DNA from: a virus
Length of the DNA stretch: 21,345 bases
IMG/VR virus record: IMGVR_UViG_3300017940_000174
Coordinates: 1 to 21,345 of that record
Reading direction: 5' to 3' (one strand)
A program made the translations under genes and the position numbers. The notes beneath the pieces are model-generated. The model was given only the letters and a program-made list of their open reading frames with translations, was not told the origin of the DNA and searched no databases. Numbering within the stretch: the stretch's first letter is position 1; every line of letters begins with the position of its first letter. Shown in pieces: positions 12,818-18,872 of the stretch.

Positions 12818-13054
12818 ATGCTCAAAAAAAAGAGAAAGCCGAAGGCAGGCAAGCAGGGAGTCAGAATGCGGCCGGCGCGATGGGTGGATTTAATTAGCAG
12901 GCGCATCCTGTGGGGCGTAGAGATCGAGATTGCGGGCCGGTGGTATCCATGCACAACAGGCGGCCGCAGCGTGTGTTTTGATTACCAATATGATGCATGC
13001 GCGTACCTTGCGATGCTGGCCCAGGAAAAAGGGATTGCCTGGAGTGTTCGATAA
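12818..13054 (+). CDS. Small basic protein of unknown function
   Basis: 78 residues, ATG 12818 after AAGGAGC. The N-terminus is very basic (LKKKRKPKAGKQG, then RMRPARW). The rest looks like a small beta-rich domain (GVEIEIAGRWYPCTTGGRSV, then CFDYQYDACAYLAML). The basic tail could bind nucleic acid. It is flanked by repeat modules on both sides. No family recognised. Confidence 0.55.
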   Translation: MLKKKRKPKAGKQGVRMRPARWVDLISRRILWGVEIEIAGRWYPCTTGGRSVCFDYQYDACAYLAMLAQEKGIAWSVR

Positions 13055-13055
13055 C

Positions 13056-13122
13056 TCTTCGCGGCTCCGCGTCTCCGCGTGAGATGCTTTCGAATTTTCG
13101 CGGCTTCGCGTCTTCGCGTGAA
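13056..13122 (-). repeat. Two 8-bp period arrays in tandem, right-arm orientation
   Basis: 13056-13083 (CGCGGCTCCGCGTCTCCGCG) and 13096-13122 (CGCGGCTTCGCGTCTTCGCG) are two versions of one array separated by ATGCTTTCGAA. They fill the gap before the endolysin. Confidence 0.8.
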
Positions 13123-13142
13123 CAAAATGAAAGGAAAAATCG

Positions 13143-13799
13143 ATGCAACTGACATCTGAGGGATTGCAGCTTCTACTCGATTGGGAAGTGGGCGGCGGCG
13201 AGAAATATTACAGCAAATTTTGCGTCCATCCGACCGTGCCGGGCGGCAAAGATACAACGTCCGGAATCACTATCGGCATCGGCTGGGACGTGGGCCAGCA
13301 TCCAACGGCAGACTTGATGCAGGAATGGCAGGAATTTCTCTCCGTGGAAGCGCTTGCGAAGCTGGCGACGATGGTAGGGGTGAAGGGAGATGCTGCGAAG
13401 CGGTTTTTGCCCCAAATGCAGGAGGTTTCCATTCCGTGGGAAATCGCCCTGGCGCAGTTCAGGCGCTACACGGTGCCTCGTTATTTCAAGATGGCACAGG
13501 TAGCCTTCCCTGGGGTCGAAGAGGCGCCACAATGCGTCCAGGAGGCCTTGCTGTCGGTTGTGTTCAATAGGGGCTCATCGGTATACGGCCCGAGCCGGAT
13601 AGAGATGATGAATATACGCAAGGACGTCGCCGGCGGCAAGTGGGCGGCGATCCCGGCCGAGCTGCGGGCAATGAAGCGGCTGTGGCCGGATACGAAGAGC
13701 TTGCAGGAGAGGCGCGAAGCCGAAGCCGTATATATCGAAAAGGGATTGGGACAAAGCATTCACCACGAAGGGCACGAAGATCAGGAAGAAAAGTCATAA
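13143..13799 (+). CDS. Endolysin, pesticin/T4-type lysozyme fold
   Basis: 218 residues, ATG 13143 with AAAGGA ahead. It hydrolyses the peptidoglycan glycan backbone. Signature: E15 in DWEVGGGEKYY, then T43 and D49 in GITIGIGWDVG, matching the T-x5-D spacing and 'TIGIGYDLG' style of pesticin-type muramidases. Later come a C-terminal helical lobe with LSVVFNRGSS and ELRAMKRLWPD, also family-typical. No signal peptide or signal-anchor helix is present, so a holin or other membrane partner is needed for export; small membrane ORFs at 15176, 15824 and 17209 are candidates. The last ~12 residues (IHHEGHEDQEEKS) are encoded by a 9-bp array. Unusually, it precedes gemA rather than sitting with the late genes. 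Confidence 0.88.
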   Translation: MQLTSEGLQLLLDWEVGGGEKYYSKFCVHPTVPGGKDTTSGITIGIGWDVGQHPTADLMQEWQEFLSVEALAKLATMVGVKGDAAKRFLPQMQEVSIPWEIALAQFRRYTVPRYFKMAQVAFPGVEEAPQCVQEALLSVVFNRGSSVYGPSRIEMMNIRKDVAGGKWAAIPAELRAMKRLWPDTKSLQERREAEAVYIEKGLGQSIHHEGHEDQEEKS

Positions 13800-13843
13800 A
13801 AATCAGGATTTTTATTCTAAAAACCTTCGCATTCTTCGTGGTG
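13759..13843 (+). repeat. Inverted pair of 9-bp arrays (left arm coding)
   Basis: Left arm TTCACCACGAAGGGCACGAA and onward (13759-13789), right arm CTTCGCATTCTTCGTGGTGG (13824-13843). The spacer holds a small AAAAAT/ATTTTT hairpin. The left arm encodes the end of the endolysin. Confidence 0.8.
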
Positions 13844-13858
13844 GAAAAGGGGTCTCGA

Positions 13859-14443
13859 ATGAATCGCAGCACACAAACATCAACAAACAAATTCCCGGAC
13901 CCGATCAGCCGGGGACAGATCCAGATCATCAAGATCGCCCAAAAGGAACTGGGCATGGATGATGATACATACCGGGCCATGCTCCTGGAGCAGTTCAAGG
14001 TATCGAGCTGCACGCAGCTCACAAGAATGGAAGCGACAAGGCTAATCGAGCGCTTCGAGATTTTGGGGTTCGAGACGAAGAAAAGAACGCGGAGGACCGG
14101 GAGCAGCTATTCAGGTTGGGTGCGGCGCCGCCGCCCGCAGCGGGAAACGGGGCGCGAGGATGGAAAGCTCGTGCGCCTGGCCAGCTTCCAGGAGCTTGCG
14201 AAAATCGACGCCCTGGCCGCGCTGATCGATTGGGAATACCGCGACGGCCTCAAGCGCTGGATGGAAAAGCGGCTCAGGATCGACAGAGTGAGGACCTCGC
14301 GCGAGGCGTGGCTCGTTATAGAAGGCCTCAAGAAGATGTTTGAGCATCGCATGGAGAAACTGTGCGGGAAGGATTGGTGGGACAAGCAGTTTGACGATCC
14401 GAAGATCATGAGGTTTATCGAAGAACATAGGCCGAGACGGTAG
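13859..14443 (+). CDS. gemA: GemA-like (Mu gp16, DUF1018) regulatory protein
   Basis: 194 residues. ATG 13859 was chosen because AAAAGGGG precedes it and the longer frame from 13640 lies within the endolysin gene. The N-terminal domain is typical of GemA/DUF1018: RGQIQIIKIAQKELGMDDDT, YRAMLLEQFKVSSCTQLTRM, then EATRLIERFEILGFE. The C-terminal part has IDALAALIDWEYRDGLKRWM and a RTSREAWLVIEGLKKMFEHR segment, also as in the family. In Mu the gene is early, non-essential and reported to alter host gyrase/supercoiling-dependent expression. Its TAG stop lies inside a short palindrome repeat. This gene strongly supports the Mu-like identity. Confidence 0.93.
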   Translation: MNRSTQTSTNKFPDPISRGQIQIIKIAQKELGMDDDTYRAMLLEQFKVSSCTQLTRMEATRLIERFEILGFETKKRTRRTGSSYSGWVRRRRPQRETGREDGKLVRLASFQELAKIDALAALIDWEYRDGLKRWMEKRLRIDRVRTSREAWLVIEGLKKMFEHRMEKLCGKDWWDKQFDDPKIMRFIEEHRPRR

Positions 14444-14501
14444 CGCCGCCTGCCACGGCGGCGACTTCAAGCATTTCACGCGAAGACGCGAAGCCGCGAA
14501 G
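14439..14501 (+). repeat. Short palindrome plus 8-bp array
   Basis: GGTAGCGCCGCC-TGCCAC-GGCGGCG (14439-14463), containing the gemA stop codon, then TTCACGCGAAGACGCGAAGC and onward (14475-14501), followed by AAAGGA, the ribosome binding site at 14514. Confidence 0.85.
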
Positions 14502-14513
14502 AAAGGAAAAGTC

Positions 14514-14783
14514 ATGGCTCAGTTGCAACAATCTCCATTCTTAAGGCCGGAAGCATTGAAAAAATTTGAGGAAGTAACCGGAAAGTATGCTGTGGCTGTT
14601 GACCAATTACGGGCACTTTTCGATCAGGTGAGCGAGCACATGGTTGGCCCGGCGGTTGAGCTTGAAACACAAAAATCCGGCGAGCCAATCGTGACATTGC
14701 ACGAGCCTGGAGAAATTGTCGAAATGTCGGACGGCCGTAAATACGAAGTACAGGATAATGGGCAGTGGAAAAGGATCAATTAG
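14514..14783 (+). CDS. Small protein of unknown function
   Basis: 89 residues, ATG 14514 with AAAGGAAAAG ahead. The N-terminal half is helical (RPEALKKFEEVTGKYAVAVD, QLRALFDQVSEHM). The C-terminal half looks like small beta strands (EIVEMSDGRKYEVQDNGQW). No membrane span or Cys motif. It lies between gemA and com, where Mu relatives carry poorly conserved early/middle genes. No family recognised. Confidence 0.6.
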   Translation: MAQLQQSPFLRPEALKKFEEVTGKYAVAVDQLRALFDQVSEHMVGPAVELETQKSGEPIVTLHEPGEIVEMSDGRKYEVQDNGQWKRIN

Positions 14784-14800
14784 AGATTTTTTCCCTCCAT

Positions 14801-14840
14801 GCCCTCTGTGCCTCTGTGGTGAGCATCTTTTGAAAGGAGC
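14801..14840 (-). repeat. Solo right arm of 9-bp array with ribosome binding site
   Basis: CCCTCTGTGCCTCTGTGGTG followed by AGCATCTTTTGAAAGGAGC. No left arm lies upstream, so arms also occur singly. Confidence 0.75.
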
Positions 14841-14845
14841 ATGAA

Positions 14846-15127
14846 ATGATTACGGACATTTTACAGCGGAAAATAGACAACAGGCGGGAGATGGTGAATG
14901 CGGGGATTACGCCGCATCACCAGGTCAAAGGGGACGGATACCTCGATCACATGGCCGAGCGGTTCATTGGTTTGCGGATCCGCGAATACACTCATATCAC
15001 TTTCGCGCGCTACCTTGAGAGCCCGGAGGATTTCGAGCTGGCCGCGAAGATACTCAAAGGCGGCGGGGCCCTGCACCTGGTTGTCGATAAGCCGGGAAAA
15101 GTGAGCGTGCTGAGGAGGGCATCGTAA
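14846..15127 (+). CDS. Small protein of unknown function
   Basis: 93 residues. ATG 14846 was chosen because ATG 14840 reads Met-Lys-stop. AAAGGAGC precedes. Soluble, with conserved-looking motifs AGITPHHQVKGDGYLDHMAE and FARYLESPEDFELAAKILKG, and a short beta end (LHLVVDKPGKVSVL). A mixed alpha/beta fold is likely. A 7-bp repeat array begins directly after its stop. I recognise no family. Confidence 0.6.
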   Translation: MITDILQRKIDNRREMVNAGITPHHQVKGDGYLDHMAERFIGLRIREYTHITFARYLESPEDFELAAKILKGGGALHLVVDKPGKVSVLRRAS

Positions 15128-15155
15128 CGGAGGTCGGAGGTAAGAGGGCGGAGGT
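15128..15155 (+). repeat. 7-bp period array, CGGAGGT type, four units
   Basis: CGGAGGT, CGGAGGT, AAGAGGG, CGGAGGT: 4 x 7 = 28 bp, beginning at the base after the 15127 stop. Confidence 0.85.
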
Positions 15156-15175
15156 AGGATAAAAGAGGGAAGGCG

Positions 15176-15361
15176 ATGCTCGGAATGGCGGTAGCTTTCA
15201 TGGCAGGCGTAGCGGTTGGAAGCGGGATAATGGGCCTTTTATGGGCAGGCATGGATCGGCTTAAGCCAAAAGATGCGCCCGGCCTCGCCCTTGGAGGCGT
15301 GGGCAGCCGGAAAAACCGGGAAAACTTACTTACTAATCATATACCGGCGAGGAAGGTCTAA
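15176..15361 (+). CDS. Small membrane protein
   Basis: 61 residues, ATG 15176, AGGGAAGG upstream. One hydrophobic segment at about residues 2-24 (LGMAVAFMAGVAVGSGIMGL, then LWAG) is followed by a polar, positively charged tail (RLKPKDAP, SRKNREN). Single-span topology with cytoplasmic C-terminus is expected. It could be a small holin-like or accessory lysis protein because it lies downstream of the endolysin; size alone does not prove this. Its stop touches the start of com. Confidence 0.5.
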   Translation: MLGMAVAFMAGVAVGSGIMGLLWAGMDRLKPKDAPGLALGGVGSRKNRENLLTNHIPARKV

Positions 15362-15571
15362 ATGCTTTTAGGAGGGGGAAGCGTACGAACGCAACTGGAG
15401 AAAGTGCGTTGCAGGCGATGCAGCCGCCTTCTCGGGAGGGCTGATTTCGTCGGCGTCCTCGAAATCATCTGCCATAGGTGCGGATGCAAGCAGCTTATTT
15501 TTTTATTGAGCAATAACGAATTAAAATCTGAAATTGTTCTTGACAATGCCGAGGCGCCTGATATTTTTTAA
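15362..15571 (+). CDS. com: Com-like zinc-finger RNA-binding regulator
   Basis: 69 residues, ATG 15362 directly after the previous stop with AGGAAGG ahead. The core VRCRRCSRLLGRADF ... LEIICHRCG gives C17-x2-C20-x16-C37-x2-C40. It matches the Mu Com pattern (RCxxCxxLL ... leIkCPRC) and its size (Com is about 62 residues). Mu Com binds the mom mRNA and opens its translation start, allowing the phage DNA modification enzyme to be made. No mom gene is visible in this window, so the target here is unknown. It lies last before a terminator, unlike Mu where com-mom is at the right end; many Mu-like prophages carry com-like genes in the early or middle region. Confidence 0.85.
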   Translation: MLLGGGSVRTQLEKVRCRRCSRLLGRADFVGVLEIICHRCGCKQLIFLLSNNELKSEIVLDNAEAPDIF

Positions 15572-15635
15572 CGTGACAATTTAGAGCCCCCTTGAGGGCC
15601 GAAGCGGAGAAATAAAGCCGCCGGACGGGAAGGGC

Positions 15636-15702
15636 AGTTTTTGGTTGGGAGTTTTTGGTTTTGAATAATTACTAAAAACTCGAAACTGGAAACTCAAAAC
15701 TC
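15636..15702 (+). repeat. Inverted pair of 7-bp arrays (AGTTTTT / AAAACTC)
   Basis: Left: AGTTTTT, GGTTGGG, AGTTTTT, GGTTTTG (15636-15663). Right: AAAACTC, GAAACTG, GAAACTC, AAAACTC (15675-15702). Each is 4 x 7 bp, with an 11-bp spacer. The arms are imperfectly complementary at each AGTTT/AAACT block, so the same left/right architecture exists in the 7-bp class. Confidence 0.85.
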
Positions 15703-15728
15703 TTCCAGTCGCCCCAGAGGCACACGAT

Positions 15729-15768
15729 GCCCGGTCACCACGCGAAAGCGTGGGGCCGGGCTTTTTTT
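15729..15768 (+). terminator. Intrinsic terminator
   Basis: GCCCGG (15729-15734) and CCACGC (15738-15743) pair with GCGTGG (15748-15753) and CCGGGC (15756-15761) around a GAAA tetraloop, followed by seven T (15762-15768). It ends the early/middle operon after com. Confidence 0.88.
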
Positions 15769-15786
15769 GTTTTGGGGGCTTAAGGG

Positions 15787-15814
15787 CAGTGAACAGTGAA
15801 CAATGAGCAGTGAG
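15787..15814 (+). repeat. 7-bp period array, CAGTGAA type, four units
   Basis: CAGTGAA, CAGTGAA, CAATGAG, CAGTGAG: 28 bp. The last unit merges with GAGGAG, the ribosome binding site of the gene at 15824. Confidence 0.85.
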
Positions 15815-15823
15815 GAGAAATAA

Positions 15824-16447
15824 ATGAAAACGCTTATCGGAATTGCAGTCGGTTTTATGTTGATCGCTTTGGTCCTCATCTTCGTTCTGTTGACCATCGC
15901 GCCAATGATAGCCCTTGGATTATTGTTTGTGGCCGCTCTCATTTTCATCCTGTTTGGACAACGCAGAGCATACCGCAAATTCATGCCCGTTGGCGGCGCC
16001 AGGTTCGCAATCGCAATTGTATTGATCGCCACGTTCGCATGTGGCGGCAGTTTCTGCGCCACCACTCAGCGCTCGACGAACGCACCCTCCACGGCAGCTC
16101 AGCCTTCATCCTCTGGAACCAATTGGGCCACCATGAGCCAATTCTATCATACCTATGTTGCGGGCCTTATCGCCCCGGTGGGCCTGGCGGTTGCAACGAT
16201 AGCCGACCCCTCAGCCGGTCCCGCAATAGCGTTGGCAAGCAAGGAAGTCGGTAACCTTGATAACCTGCTGGCCGCAAAGGCGTCGGACACGAGCGTCGCG
16301 GCACAGGCTGCGATTGTGGATAAAGCAGTAACGGACGCCTCTTCGAAAGTGGGAAGCGTCTTAGCGGCAGCTCAAGCAGCCACGAACCCAGGAGTCGCGC
16401 CTGCGGTCCCTACGCAGCCGGCTACCCCCGCTGGCTCCTCGAAGTAG
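15824..16447 (+). CDS. Membrane protein with Ala/Thr/Ser-rich tail, lysis-region candidate
   Basis: 207 residues, ATG 15824 with GAGGAG at normal spacing. Three hydrophobic stretches: about 3-25, 27-44 and 61-77 (the last ending in Ala-Cys-Gly-Gly, somewhat like a lipobox but without Leu at -3). The remaining ~130 residues are Ala-, Ser- and Thr-rich with low complexity (LASKEVGNLDNLLAAKAS, VAAQAAIVDKAVTDASSKVG) and end in a Pro/Ala-rich tail. First gene after the terminator, so probably the start of the late lysis cassette. A holin- or spanin-like role is possible but not shown by any motif. Confidence 0.6.
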   Translation: MKTLIGIAVGFMLIALVLIFVLLTIAPMIALGLLFVAALIFILFGQRRAYRKFMPVGGARFAIAIVLIATFACGGSFCATTQRSTNAPSTAAQPSSSGTNWATMSQFYHTYVAGLIAPVGLAVATIADPSAGPAIALASKEVGNLDNLLAAKASDTSVAAQAAIVDKAVTDASSKVGSVLAAAQAATNPGVAPAVPTQPATPAGSSK

Positions 16448-16583
16448 CGGCGGAGCTGGATCAACTCGCCGGGAGCGATGAGGTCCCGGCCGGCTGGCCC
16501 GGCTGGACCGGAGTGAATGGATTCGGGGAACAGGATACAGTCCTGCCGCAGACAGGGAAGAAGATGCTCTACTTTCAGCGCAG

Positions 16584-16802
16584 ATGGGATTGGTGATGGA
16601 GATGGAAGCGGGAAGCGAGAAGCAGGGAGGGGAAGGTTGCCGACCGCTTGGTTCGCCGCCGTGGAAGGCGGCGCTACCTCCCATCCCATTCGATTGTCCC
16701 TGCTATAACTGCGTGAATTATCGAGTAATCGCGGGGATATCGGAGTGTCGCGACCTCTGCGAACGGTTTCGGGAGTGGGAAAGGGAAAGAAAAACGCAAT
16801 GA
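16584..16802 (+). CDS. Small Cys-motif protein, start uncertain, repeat-invaded
   Basis: 72 residues as read from ATG 16584, which lacks a good Shine-Dalgarno. The C-terminal 35 residues are convincing: DCPCYNCVNYRVIAGISECR then DLCERFREWERE, matching the C-x2-C-x2-Y ... C ... C-x2-F layout of the other small Cys proteins. The N-terminal part is made of a 7-bp array (16603-16630) and a short palindrome (16654-16678), so the true start may have been lost. The frame stays open upstream to about 16481 without an ATG. The stop overlaps the next start (ATGA at 16799-16802). Bases 16448-16583 hold no other convincing gene. Confidence 0.45.
   Translation: MGLVMEMEAGSEKQGGEGCRPLGSPPWKAALPPIPFDCPCYNCVNYRVIAGISECRDLCERFREWERERKTQ
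16603..16630 (+). repeat. 7-bp period array, GGGAAGC type
   Basis: Units TGGAAGC, GGGAAGC, GAGAAGC, AGGGAGG: 28 bp. Same family as 3257-3284 and 4868-4895. Confidence 0.75.
16654..16678 (-). repeat. Short palindrome of the 108-bp family
   Basis: CGCCGCC-GTGGAA-GGCGGCGCTACC: inverted copy of the 25-bp element. Its ends equal the ends of the 108-bp palindromes (GCCGCCGTG and AAGGCGGCGCTACC). Confidence 0.88.
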
Positions 16803-17212
16803 GCGATGTATTTGCCGAGATCGTAAACACTCCCGGCGGCATGATGCTACCCCGGATTGTGGCTGAACTCAGCTCCGAGCAGCTCAAGAACATATCGAAC
16901 GGCTGCGGGCCGGAGAGCATGAAGCGCAAACTCGTCCCCGATTCGATCCTGGGCGTCGATTTCTACCCCGCCTGCTGTGGCCATGATGCCTGCTACCATT
17001 TCGGGGAAACGGAGAAGCATAAGAGGATCGCAGACCGGTGCTTCCTTTATAATTTACTCCTCGCAGTCGATGAGCATTGTGTCCTCAACGGAATCATAGA
17101 GCACGTTCAGCGCGTGGCATGCAGATCCGCAGCGTTTGAATACTACAAATTCGTCGCGTCCTGGGGGGATGATGCTTTCTGGGCGCACAAGAACAAGGAG
17201 CAGGCGAAATGA
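16799..17212 (+). CDS. Phospholipase A2-like protein
   Basis: 137 residues from ATG 16799, which overlaps the upstream stop; the longer frame from 16745 is disfavoured. The core PACCGHDACYHFG contains the PLA2 signature CCxxHDxC: C59, C60, H62 and D63, C65, with a second Asp at D79 in IADRCF in the position of the catalytic-network Asp. NGCGPE and VPDSILGVDF precede it, as in short bacterial and phage PLA2-like domains. Known PLA2 enzymes hydrolyse the sn-2 ester of phospholipids with a His-Asp pair and Ca. Additional cysteines (C36, C81, C94, C108) may form disulfides, but there is no signal peptide. The setting among late membrane proteins suggests a role in lysis or envelope disruption (inference). 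Confidence 0.75.
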   Translation: MSDVFAEIVNTPGGMMLPRIVAELSSEQLKNISNGCGPESMKRKLVPDSILGVDFYPACCGHDACYHFGETEKHKRIADRCFLYNLLLAVDEHCVLNGIIEHVQRVACRSAAFEYYKFVASWGDDAFWAHKNKEQAK

Positions 17213-17559
17213 CAGTCGAAATCCCGATCTGGATCTACGTCATCTGCCCAGTGGGTTATTTGCTCTTTTATCTCTCCGAGGCAATTGGCAAATCAACGCA
17301 ATTGCGGCCGAATTATGTACTTGAGTTCCTCTCTCAGTTTTTCATCGCCGGCTGGCAGGGCGTACAAGCCGATTTGCCCGAGCCTATTAGAAAAACATTT
17401 GATGTTGTTGGCCCTAAGATCGAGCAGGAGATGCAGGACCTAATCGATGGGGACCCGTCGAAGATTGCAGGGCAGGTCCAGCAGCTAAACCGGACCCTCA
17501 ATGCGGGAGCGGGAGGAGCGCCTTTGCAACCTTCAGCATCAATAAGTCATGAAGAGTGA
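17209..17559 (+). CDS. Single-span membrane protein, lysis-region candidate
   Basis: 116 residues, ATG 17209 overlapping the PLA2-like stop, AAGGAG 8 bases ahead. Residues ~6-24 are a membrane span (PIWIYVICPVGYLLFYLSEA). The rest is soluble and helical with amphipathic character (FLSQFFIAGWQGVQADLPEP, VVGPKIEQEMQDLI). Ends with a Ser/Glu tail shortly before a short palindrome. It could partner the PLA2-like protein at the membrane. No family recognised. Confidence 0.6.
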   Translation: MTVEIPIWIYVICPVGYLLFYLSEAIGKSTQLRPNYVLEFLSQFFIAGWQGVQADLPEPIRKTFDVVGPKIEQEMQDLIDGDPSKIAGQVQQLNRTLNAGAGGAPLQPSASISHEE

Positions 17560-17584
17560 GGTAGCGCCGCCTTCCACGGCGGCG
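17560..17584 (+). repeat. Short palindrome of the 108-bp family
   Basis: GGTAGCGCCGCC-TTCCAC-GGCGGCG, starting at the base after the 17559 stop. Confidence 0.88.
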
Positions 17585-17617
17585 AACCAAAGGCATCAAT
17601 AACGGGAGGAAAGTGAA

Positions 17618-17878
17618 ATGGCACAGCTTAAAATCGAACCTCTTGAAAACGTTGAGTATTACCAGGTGCAGGGACTTCCGATCCCGAATGGGCAAATAAT
17701 CCCCGAGGCAGACGGTTCGGCCCTGGTCGATTTTATTGCGGTTCCGGGGACGGAATATAAGGCCGTTATCGTCGCGGTCAATAAAGCCGGGACATCGGAA
17801 GCCTTCACCACGCCGCCGTGGACCGCGCCGCTTCCGATTCCGCCGCCTGCTCAGCCGAATGCGGCGATCACGGAATAA
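17618..17878 (+). CDS. Small beta-rich protein, fibronectin III-like fragment
   Basis: 86 residues, ATG 17618 with GGGAGGAAAG ahead. The sequence has alternating strand pattern and ends like the last strands of an Ig/FnIII domain (VPGTEYKAVIVAVNKAGTSE) followed by a Pro-rich tail (PLPIPPPAQP). Such domains in phages usually mediate surface or carbohydrate contact. The domain is short, so this is tentative. Confidence 0.55.
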   Translation: MAQLKIEPLENVEYYQVQGLPIPNGQIIPEADGSALVDFIAVPGTEYKAVIVAVNKAGTSEAFTTPPWTAPLPIPPPAQPNAAITE

Positions 17879-17886
17879 GAGAAGAA

Positions 17887-18049
17887 TTCACCACGAAGGG
17901 CACGAAGGACACGAAGAAAAGACTCGTTATGGATAAAAACCAAAACTTTTTAGGCATTGCCTCTCCCTATGAATTTTTTCCTTCGTGCTCTTCGTGCTCT
18001 TCGTGGTGATAGATTTTTTGTTTTTACGCCAACAATCTTCGTGGTGAGA
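17887..18049 (+). repeat. Inverted pair of 9-bp arrays with extra partial right arm
   Basis: Left arm 17887-17920 (CACGAAGGG, CACGAAGGA, CACGAAGAA), right arm 17980-18009 (CTTCGTGCTC units ending TTCGTGGTGA), then a second partial right arm CTTCGTGGTGAG (18038-18049). It fills the 184-base gap between genes. Confidence 0.85.
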
Positions 18050-18062
18050 AAGATTTTTGCCC

Positions 18063-18446
18063 ATGAACGATCTGACGTTAATCAAGAGCCTGGTGGACCT
18101 CGGATGCACCGTGGTCATCTGCGCGCTCATCGTGGTCGTTATCTATAAATTGTCCATAAGGTTCGGCGTGGCGTTCATTGCGACTCAGGAGAAAATCGCA
18201 GAAGCGATGGCCCAGCAGGCGCTGAGCATGACGGGCATGAGCGCCGCGATACAGACCTACATCCAAAGGGACAATAACGATCACCGGGAGATTTTGCTCG
18301 CCGTGCAGGTTGTGGGCCAGGAATTGAAGTGGTTGCGCGATGAAGTACGGACAGCAAAGGAAGAAGCCGCTCGCATTGGAAGCCTTGAGAAGACATTAAA
18401 AATGGTCCATTCACAAAAGCCAATAGCTGCCGAAGGAGATGAATAA
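18063..18446 (+). CDS. DUF2730-like membrane/coiled-coil protein
   Basis: 127 residues from ATG 18063; a TTG at 18057 is an alternative. A membrane span at about residues 8-28 (VDLGCTVVICALIVVVIYKL) is followed by a long helical, coiled-coil-like region (LKWLRDEVRTAKEEAARIGS, LEKTLKMVH). This layout and the position two genes before the terminase pair fit the DUF2730 proteins of Mu-like prophages. Role unknown; likely inner membrane. The stop overlaps the next start. Confidence 0.7.
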   Translation: MNDLTLIKSLVDLGCTVVICALIVVVIYKLSIRFGVAFIATQEKIAEAMAQQALSMTGMSAAIQTYIQRDNNDHREILLAVQVVGQELKWLRDEVRTAKEEAARIGSLEKTLKMVHSQKPIAAEGDE

Positions 18447-18742
18447 TGGCCGTCGATGAGCTCGCGAACGTCCGGCATAACATGATGAGACGGCACATTT
18501 TGACAATCGCCGCAAAGGCCTATCCCCGGTCCGTGGATTCGGAGCTTCTGCGGGCGACTATGGCGACCCTTGGGTATCCGATGGATTCGCATACGCTGGA
18601 TTTTTATCTGAATTACCTGGCCGAAAAGAGTTGCCTGACACTCGACAGGAAAGAAGGGTTCGGGATAACGCTCGTAAGGATCACCGCGTATGGGATCGAT
18701 GCAATGGATGGGCGCGTGAAGGATTGCGGGATTGAGTGCTGA
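18446..18742 (+). CDS. VpaChn25_0724-like winged-helix phage protein
   Basis: 98 residues, ATG 18446 sharing one base with the upstream stop, GGAG ahead. Typical features of the family found upstream of terminase genes in Mu-like prophages: a helical start (MRRHILTIAAKAYPRSVDSE), an ATMATLGYPMD segment and the closing VRITAYGIDAMDGRVKDCGI motif. A winged-helix fold is likely. Its function in the phage is not established; gene order supports the call. Confidence 0.8.
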   Translation: MAVDELANVRHNMMRRHILTIAAKAYPRSVDSELLRATMATLGYPMDSHTLDFYLNYLAEKSCLTLDRKEGFGITLVRITAYGIDAMDGRVKDCGIEC

Positions 18743-18864
18743 TTCACCACGGAGACACAGAGGGCACAGAGAAGAGAATTGCTATGCATAAAATCCAAGA
18801 GCTTTTAGCCCTGCATTCTCCCCACGAATGCTTTTCTCGGTCCCCTCTGTGCCTTTGTGGTGGA
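18743..18864 (+). repeat. Inverted pair of 9-bp arrays, right arm supplies ribosome binding site
   Basis: Left arm starts at the base after the stop (TTCACCACGGAGACACAGAG, 18743-18775). The right arm (18834-18864) ends GTGGTGGAG, and this GGAG is at correct spacing for ATG 18873. The 130-base gap holds nothing else. Confidence 0.85.
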
Positions 18865-18872
18865 GTTTTTTT

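Larger units (their letters stand above)
15572..15823 (+). other. Non-coding boundary region between early/middle and late genes
   Basis: 252 bases without a convincing ORF. 15585-15634 can form GCCC...GGGC and GCGG-AGAAATAAAG-CCGC stems. Then come an inverted pair of 7-bp arrays (15636-15702), a strong intrinsic terminator (15729-15768) and another 7-bp array (15787-15814) leading into a ribosome binding site. A late promoter is expected after the terminator, but I cannot place one. Confidence 0.6.

Noticed and set aside
13056-13122. CRISPR array
   Set aside because: Repeat units are 7-9 bp without unique spacers of constant length, and no cas gene is present.
15585-15634. Known riboswitch
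   Set aside because: I compared by eye with c-di-GMP, TPP, cobalamin and other common consensus cores and found no match; only generic stems remain.
15824-16447. Lipoprotein signal at the Ala-Cys-Gly-Gly motif
   Set aside because: Position -3 is Thr, not Leu, and the motif lies after two other hydrophobic segments rather than at the N-terminus.
16372-16929. 185-residue minus-strand ORF over the 16448-16583 gap
   Set aside because: It overlaps two plus-strand genes with recognisable Cys and PLA2 motifs and includes repeat-derived sequence.
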